Shown here: in pieces, positions 60,921-64,000 of the stretch
How positions within the stretch are numbered: position 1 is the first letter of the stretch
How the letters are laid out: every line of letters begins with the position of its first letter
Source of the DNA: CAVVAE01 sp963746185
GTDB lineage: Bacteria; Actinomycetota; Actinomycetes; Propionibacteriales; Nocardioidaceae
Direction of reading: 5' to 3'
Length of the DNA stretch: 64,000 nt
Assembly (NCBI GenBank): GCA_963746185.1
Contig: CAVVAE010000002.1
Span: forward strand, 849,249-913,248
Program-made: the position numbers and the translations under genes
Notes under the pieces: model-generated
What the model was told of the DNA's origin: nothing
Databases searched by the model: none
Seen by the model: the letters and a program-made list of their open reading frames with translations, nothing else

Positions 60921-62208
60921 GTGAGCAACGAGGTGTCTGGGGAGCCCAGGAACGGGCCACCGCCGAGGGCGCGGCGGCTGGCACTCGTAGAGGAAGCGTT
61001 CTCGACGCTGCCAGAGCGGTATCTGGGCGCCGAGCCGGATTTCCACGCCACCATCCATGTCTGCCTCGGAGATCTCGGGCACACCTGGAGGTCCGCCTGC
61101 ACGGGGACCGAGCGCGGGCGGGCCGGGGCATCACCAGCGCCGAGCCCGACGTGACGATCGGCACCGACTCGGCCACCTGGCTGCGGCTGCGCGAGGGCGC
61201 GCTGTCGGGGATCGAGGCGTTCTGGCAGCGCAAGCTCTACGCCCGTGGCGACCTCGACCTCGCCGTCGGCTTCGAGGGCCTCTTCCGTCTCCCGAACGGC
61301 CGCGAGCCTCTGCTGCGCATGCACGAGGTAGCCCTGCCGGGCCGACGAGTCTCGACCCTGACGATGGGCAGCGGGCCGGACGTCCTGCTCCTCCACGGGC
61401 TCGGCGGGACCAAGACCTCCTTCTTCGACACCGCGGGCGCCCTGAGCAGCCACTACCGCGTCCACGCCCTCGACTTCCCCGGCTTCGGCTCCTCGTCGAA
61501 GCCCGCCCACGCCCCCTACAACGCCCGCTGGTTCGCCGAGACGGTGATCGCGGTGATGGACGAGCTCGGCATCGAGCGCGCTCACCTCGTCGGCAACTCG
61601 ATGGGCGGCCGGGTCGCCGTCGAGGTCGGCCTGCGCCACCCCGAGCGCGTTGGCGCGCTCGCGCTTCTCTGTCCCGCCGTCGCATTCGTCAGGCGCGACT
61701 TCCACCACGTCGTGCGGCTGCTCCGCCCCGAGTTCGGCGCTCCTCCCCCACCGCTTCCGCCGCGCCACGGTCGCCGCCCAGTTCTGGGGCCTCTTCGCCG
61801 ACCCGGACCTGATCGACCCGAGCATGACCGACATCGTCGTCGACGAGTTCCAGCGCATCTACGGCTCGGCCGGCGCGCGCTACGCCTTCCTCTCGTCGGC
61901 TCGCAACATCTACCTCGAGCCTCCGTTCGGCCGCAACGGCTTCTATCCGCGACTGGCCGGGCCTCGAGCCGCCGGCGCTGTTCGTGTGGGGCTCCCACGA
62001 CAAGCTCATCCCGGCGGGCTTCAAGCGGCACGTCACCGAGTGGCTCCCGAGCGCCGAGCAGAACGTGCTCGCGGGCTGCGGCCACGTGCCGCAGGTCGAG
62101 CGCCCGGAGCAGACGATCGGGCTCCTGCGGCGCTTCCTCGGCGCGGCGCCGCTCGCGGTGCCGCGCAAGCGCCCGGCGCGCGTCGCCGCCGAGCGCAAGG
62201 CCGCCTAG
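60921..62208 (+). pseudogene. SCP2-domain / alpha-beta hydrolase fusion, about three frameshifts
   Basis: A GTG at 60921 opens an SCP2-like sterol-carrier domain: ALVEEAFSTLPERYLGAEPDFHATIHVCLGDLGHTW, then (after a shift near 61087) SAEPDVTIGTDSATWLRLREGALSGIEAFWQRKLYARGDLDLAV. A hydrolase follows: LLLHGLGGTKTSFFDTAG and the nucleophile elbow LVGNSMGGRVAVEV. After shifts near 61742 and 61965 come FVWGSHDKLIPAGF (acid residue) and AGCGHVPQVERPEQ (histidine), ending at 62208. All triad residues are present. Lipid binding and ester hydrolysis in one chain is inferred. Confidence 0.78.
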
Positions 62209-62258
62209 TCCGTCCAACTCGCGGTTAGGGCCCTCGCCCAACCCGGGAATAGACTCCC

Positions 62259-63213
62259 ATGACCGTGGAAGCACGCACGACCACCGGCGCATCGCGCAAC
62301 GGCGCGTCCGGCGAAGCCGAGACCGAGGCCGAGAGCAGCCGCACCGCCAACGGCGGCAACCGCGCGCATGGCCGAGCGCCTCGTGCGAGCGGTCGCCGGG
62401 CAGGTGCAGACCCGCATCCCGCCCGCCGACCTCGACGAGCGCGACCCTGACTACATCCGCGAGAACCTCCCGCGGCTCTGGCTGCTCTCCAGCCTGTGGT
62501 TCCGGGGCGAGGTGCGCGGCCTCGGGAACATCCCGGAGGACGGCGCAGTCCTCATGGTCGGCAACCACTCGGGCGGGAACATGACCCCCGACACCAACGT
62601 CTTCACACTCGCGTTCACGGCCTACTTCGGCGTCGAGCGAGCGTTCCACCAGCTCGCCCACAACCTCGTCCTGTCGATGCCCGGGCTCGGCTTCCTGCGC
62701 AAGTTCGGCACCGTCGCGGCGTCGCACGAGAACGCCGAGAAGGCGCTGAAGGCCGGGGCCGCGCTCCTCGTCTACCCCGGCGGCGACTACGAGGTGCACC
62801 GCCCGAGCTGGGAGAGCAACAAGGTCGACTTCGGCGGGCGCAAGGGATTCATCCGCCTCGCGCTCGCGCACGACGTGCCGATCGTCCCGATCGTGTCGAT
62901 CGGCGGCCAGGAGACGGCGCTCTTCCTCTCCCGCGGCGAGGGGCTCGCCAAGATGCTCATGCTCGACCGCTTCTTCCGCCTCAAGGTGCTGCCGATCTCG
63001 CTGGCGTTGCCCTGGGGCCTGAACATGGGCGACATGCTGGGCCACATCCCGCTCCCCGCGAAGATCACGGTTGAGGCGCTGCCGCCGATCCACCTGCGTG
63101 AGGAGTTCGGCGACGAGCCGGACGTCGACGAGGTCTACGAGCACGTGATGCGGCTGATGCAGGAGACCCTCGACGCGCTCTCCGCCGAGCGCACGCTTCC
63201 GGTGCTCGGATGA
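62259..63213 (+). CDS. Lysophospholipid acyltransferase-like protein
   Basis: The frame from ATG 62368 gives 281 intact residues: VLMVGNHSGGNMTPDTNVF (the NHxxxxD motif in altered spacing), LRKFGTVAASHENAEKAL, LLVYPGGDYEVHRP and FGGRKGFIRLALAHDVPIVPIVSIGG. It is the diacylglycerol-acyltransferase-like branch of the PlsC superfamily. An upstream ATG at 62259 (VEARTTTGASRNGASGE) would add a polar lead, but a frameshift near 62370 separates it from the main body. Likely membrane-associated and lipid-synthetic. Confidence 0.8.
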
Positions 63214-63721
63214 GGATCGCCGAGCAGATCGAGATCTCGGCTCCCCGGCCGCCATATCGGAGATGATCACCGACCCCGGCGGGGTACCTGCACTTGATGT
63301 CCCGGATGAGCGCGGTGAGGTCGCCGGCGACGGCAAGGTCACGGGGATGGGGGGGGAACCGCACACTGATGCGGGTCGGTTCAGCGGAGGTCGGCGGCGC
63401 GTCGAGATCGTCGAGTGGAACCCCGGTGCGATACTGGCATGGACGTCGATCATCGGAATCGACCAGCCCGGCCGCTGGCGGCTGCGCGACCGGCCACACG
63501 GCCGGACGCGGGTCGAATTTCGGCCTGTCCTACGGCGTGGCCGGATCCGGCATCGGCGGCGGCTGGCGGAGATCGTCGCCGCGCCAACGGTGCGCGGCCA
63601 TCTGAAGCGGTCGCTCCAGCAGCTCAAGCGCCAGGTCGAGCAGGAGCAGCTCCGCAAGGCCGCCGCAGCCCGCCGCGCCGCGCGCACGGCGAGCGGTACC
63701 TGGGCCGCGCACAGCGCCTGA
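63210..63721 (+). pseudogene. SRPBCC-family protein, several frameshifts
   Basis: The ATG at 63210 overlaps the previous stop (ATGA). MRIAEQIEISAP, MITDPG, YLHLMSRMSAV, VAGDGKVTGMGG, RTLMRVGSAEVGG, RVEIVEWNPGAILAWTSIIGIDQPGRWRLRDRPHGRTRVEF and TVRGHLKRSLQQLKRQVEQEQ, read in order through three frames, spell a polyketide-cyclase-like (SRPBCC) protein. At least four single-base errors occur. The ligand is unknown. Coupled to the acyltransferase gene. Confidence 0.7.
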
Positions 63722-63725
63722 CGAC

Positions 63726-64000
63726 GTGGCGGGCGTCCACCTCGACAATTCGGCCGTGGAGGGCCTCCGGCGCAGCTTCGCCGGCGAGATCGTCGCGCCG
63801 ACCGATGCCGGCTATGCCGAGCACCGCAAGGTGTGGAACGGGTCGATCGATCGCCACCCGGCACTGATCGCCCGCTGCGCCACCCCGGCCGACATGGCGG
63901 CGACGATCGGGTTCGCGACGGAGACCGGGGTTCCCCTCGCCGTCCGCGGCGGCGGACACAGCTTCCCGGGGCTCTCGGTCTGCGACGACGGGCTCGTGCT
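63726..64000 (+). CDS. FAD-binding (PCMH) oxidoreductase, cut by the window end
   Basis: The GTG at 63726 opens 91 codons to the window end. IVAPTDAGYAEHRKVWNGSIDRHPALIARCATPADMAATIGFATETGVPLAVRGGGHSF is the N-terminal FAD-binding domain of berberine-bridge-type oxidases, and the histidine in RGGGHS is the usual covalent FAD attachment site. The C-terminal part is outside the window. Substrate unknown. Confidence 0.85.
   Translation, partial: MAGVHLDNSAVEGLRRSFAGEIVAPTDAGYAEHRKVWNGSIDRHPALIARCATPADMAATIGFATETGVPLAVRGGGHSFPGLSVCDDGLV

Noticed and set aside
63210..63721. Several separate small ORFs at the right end
   Set aside because: Read in order through three frames they form one SRPBCC protein, so they are frameshift fragments rather than independent genes.

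Overview
The window is high-GC actinobacterial DNA. From base 1 to about 56.6 kb the gene content and order fit a member of the Nocardioidaceae or a relative (order Propionibacteriales); that placement is an inference. A conserved actinobacterial neighbourhood, matching Mycobacterium tuberculosis Rv3197A to Rv3214, is spread over 0.7-36 kb: whiB7, uvrD2, mycoredoxin, nudC, adnB/adnA, an alkyltransferase-like protein, a TIGR02569-type remnant, moeZ, a TetR regulator, a DUF3107 gene, a ferritin-like gene, rhlE, a ParA-like ATPase and a histidine phosphatase. A second one, matching Rv1221-Rv1232c, lies at 43.5-56.6 kb: an MgtE-N/CBS protein, a DUF1003 protein, mrp, tatB, htrA, rseA, sigE.

Layout. 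0-1.5 kb: small genes and whiB7 behind a leader that looks like a uORF/terminator attenuator. 1.4-12.3 kb: a DNA-repair block with three UvrD-family helicases. 12.3-25.3 kb: conserved housekeeping genes, including a stand-alone LigD polymerase domain and a short Erm methyltransferase. 25.3-36.5 kb: accessory metabolism, with a GT1 glycosyltransferase, SDR/hydrolase pair, RecB-like nuclease, PHP phosphoesterase, frameshifted MFS transporter, CPT-like kinase and GT87 mannosyltransferase. 36.5-40.8 kb: MaoC hydratase, acyl-CoA dehydrogenase and CitE-type lyase, resembling the Rv2498c-Rv2500c acyl-CoA degradation set. 40.9-46.5 kb: six consecutive genes all broken by single-base frameshifts, most likely sequence error. 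46.9-53 kb: an island of stress and regulatory genes (MsrA, ArsR/SRPBCC, ECF42/YCII, TetR/methyltransferase). 53-56.6 kb: the envelope-stress operon sigE-rseA-htrA.

At about 56.62 kb the sigE reading frame stops abruptly inside sigma region 2 and runs into the middle of a zinc carboxypeptidase gene. Beyond it come a Firmicutes/Thermoleophilia-type sigH, rlmB and cysS, an SCP2-hydrolase fusion, an acyltransferase, an SRPBCC protein and a truncated FAD oxidoreductase. Several of these are frameshifted. This order is not that of the left-hand genome. The simplest reading is a chimeric contig joining a Nocardioidaceae-like genome to a Solirubrobacterales-like one.

The most interesting biology is the whiB7 leader. 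A promoter-like site precedes a 65-codon ORF; a hairpin overlaps that ORF's stop codon; then come an intrinsic terminator and whiB7. Two ribosome-antibiotic resistance-type genes (erm and a chloramphenicol phosphotransferase-like gene) lie in the same window. Also notable are an in-frame internal deletion in the TIGR02569 gene, an rhlE gene with no usual start codon before its Q motif, dispersed palindromic repeats, and a 155-bp element bounded by inverted repeats. No CRISPR array, tRNA, rRNA, transposase or phage gene was seen.
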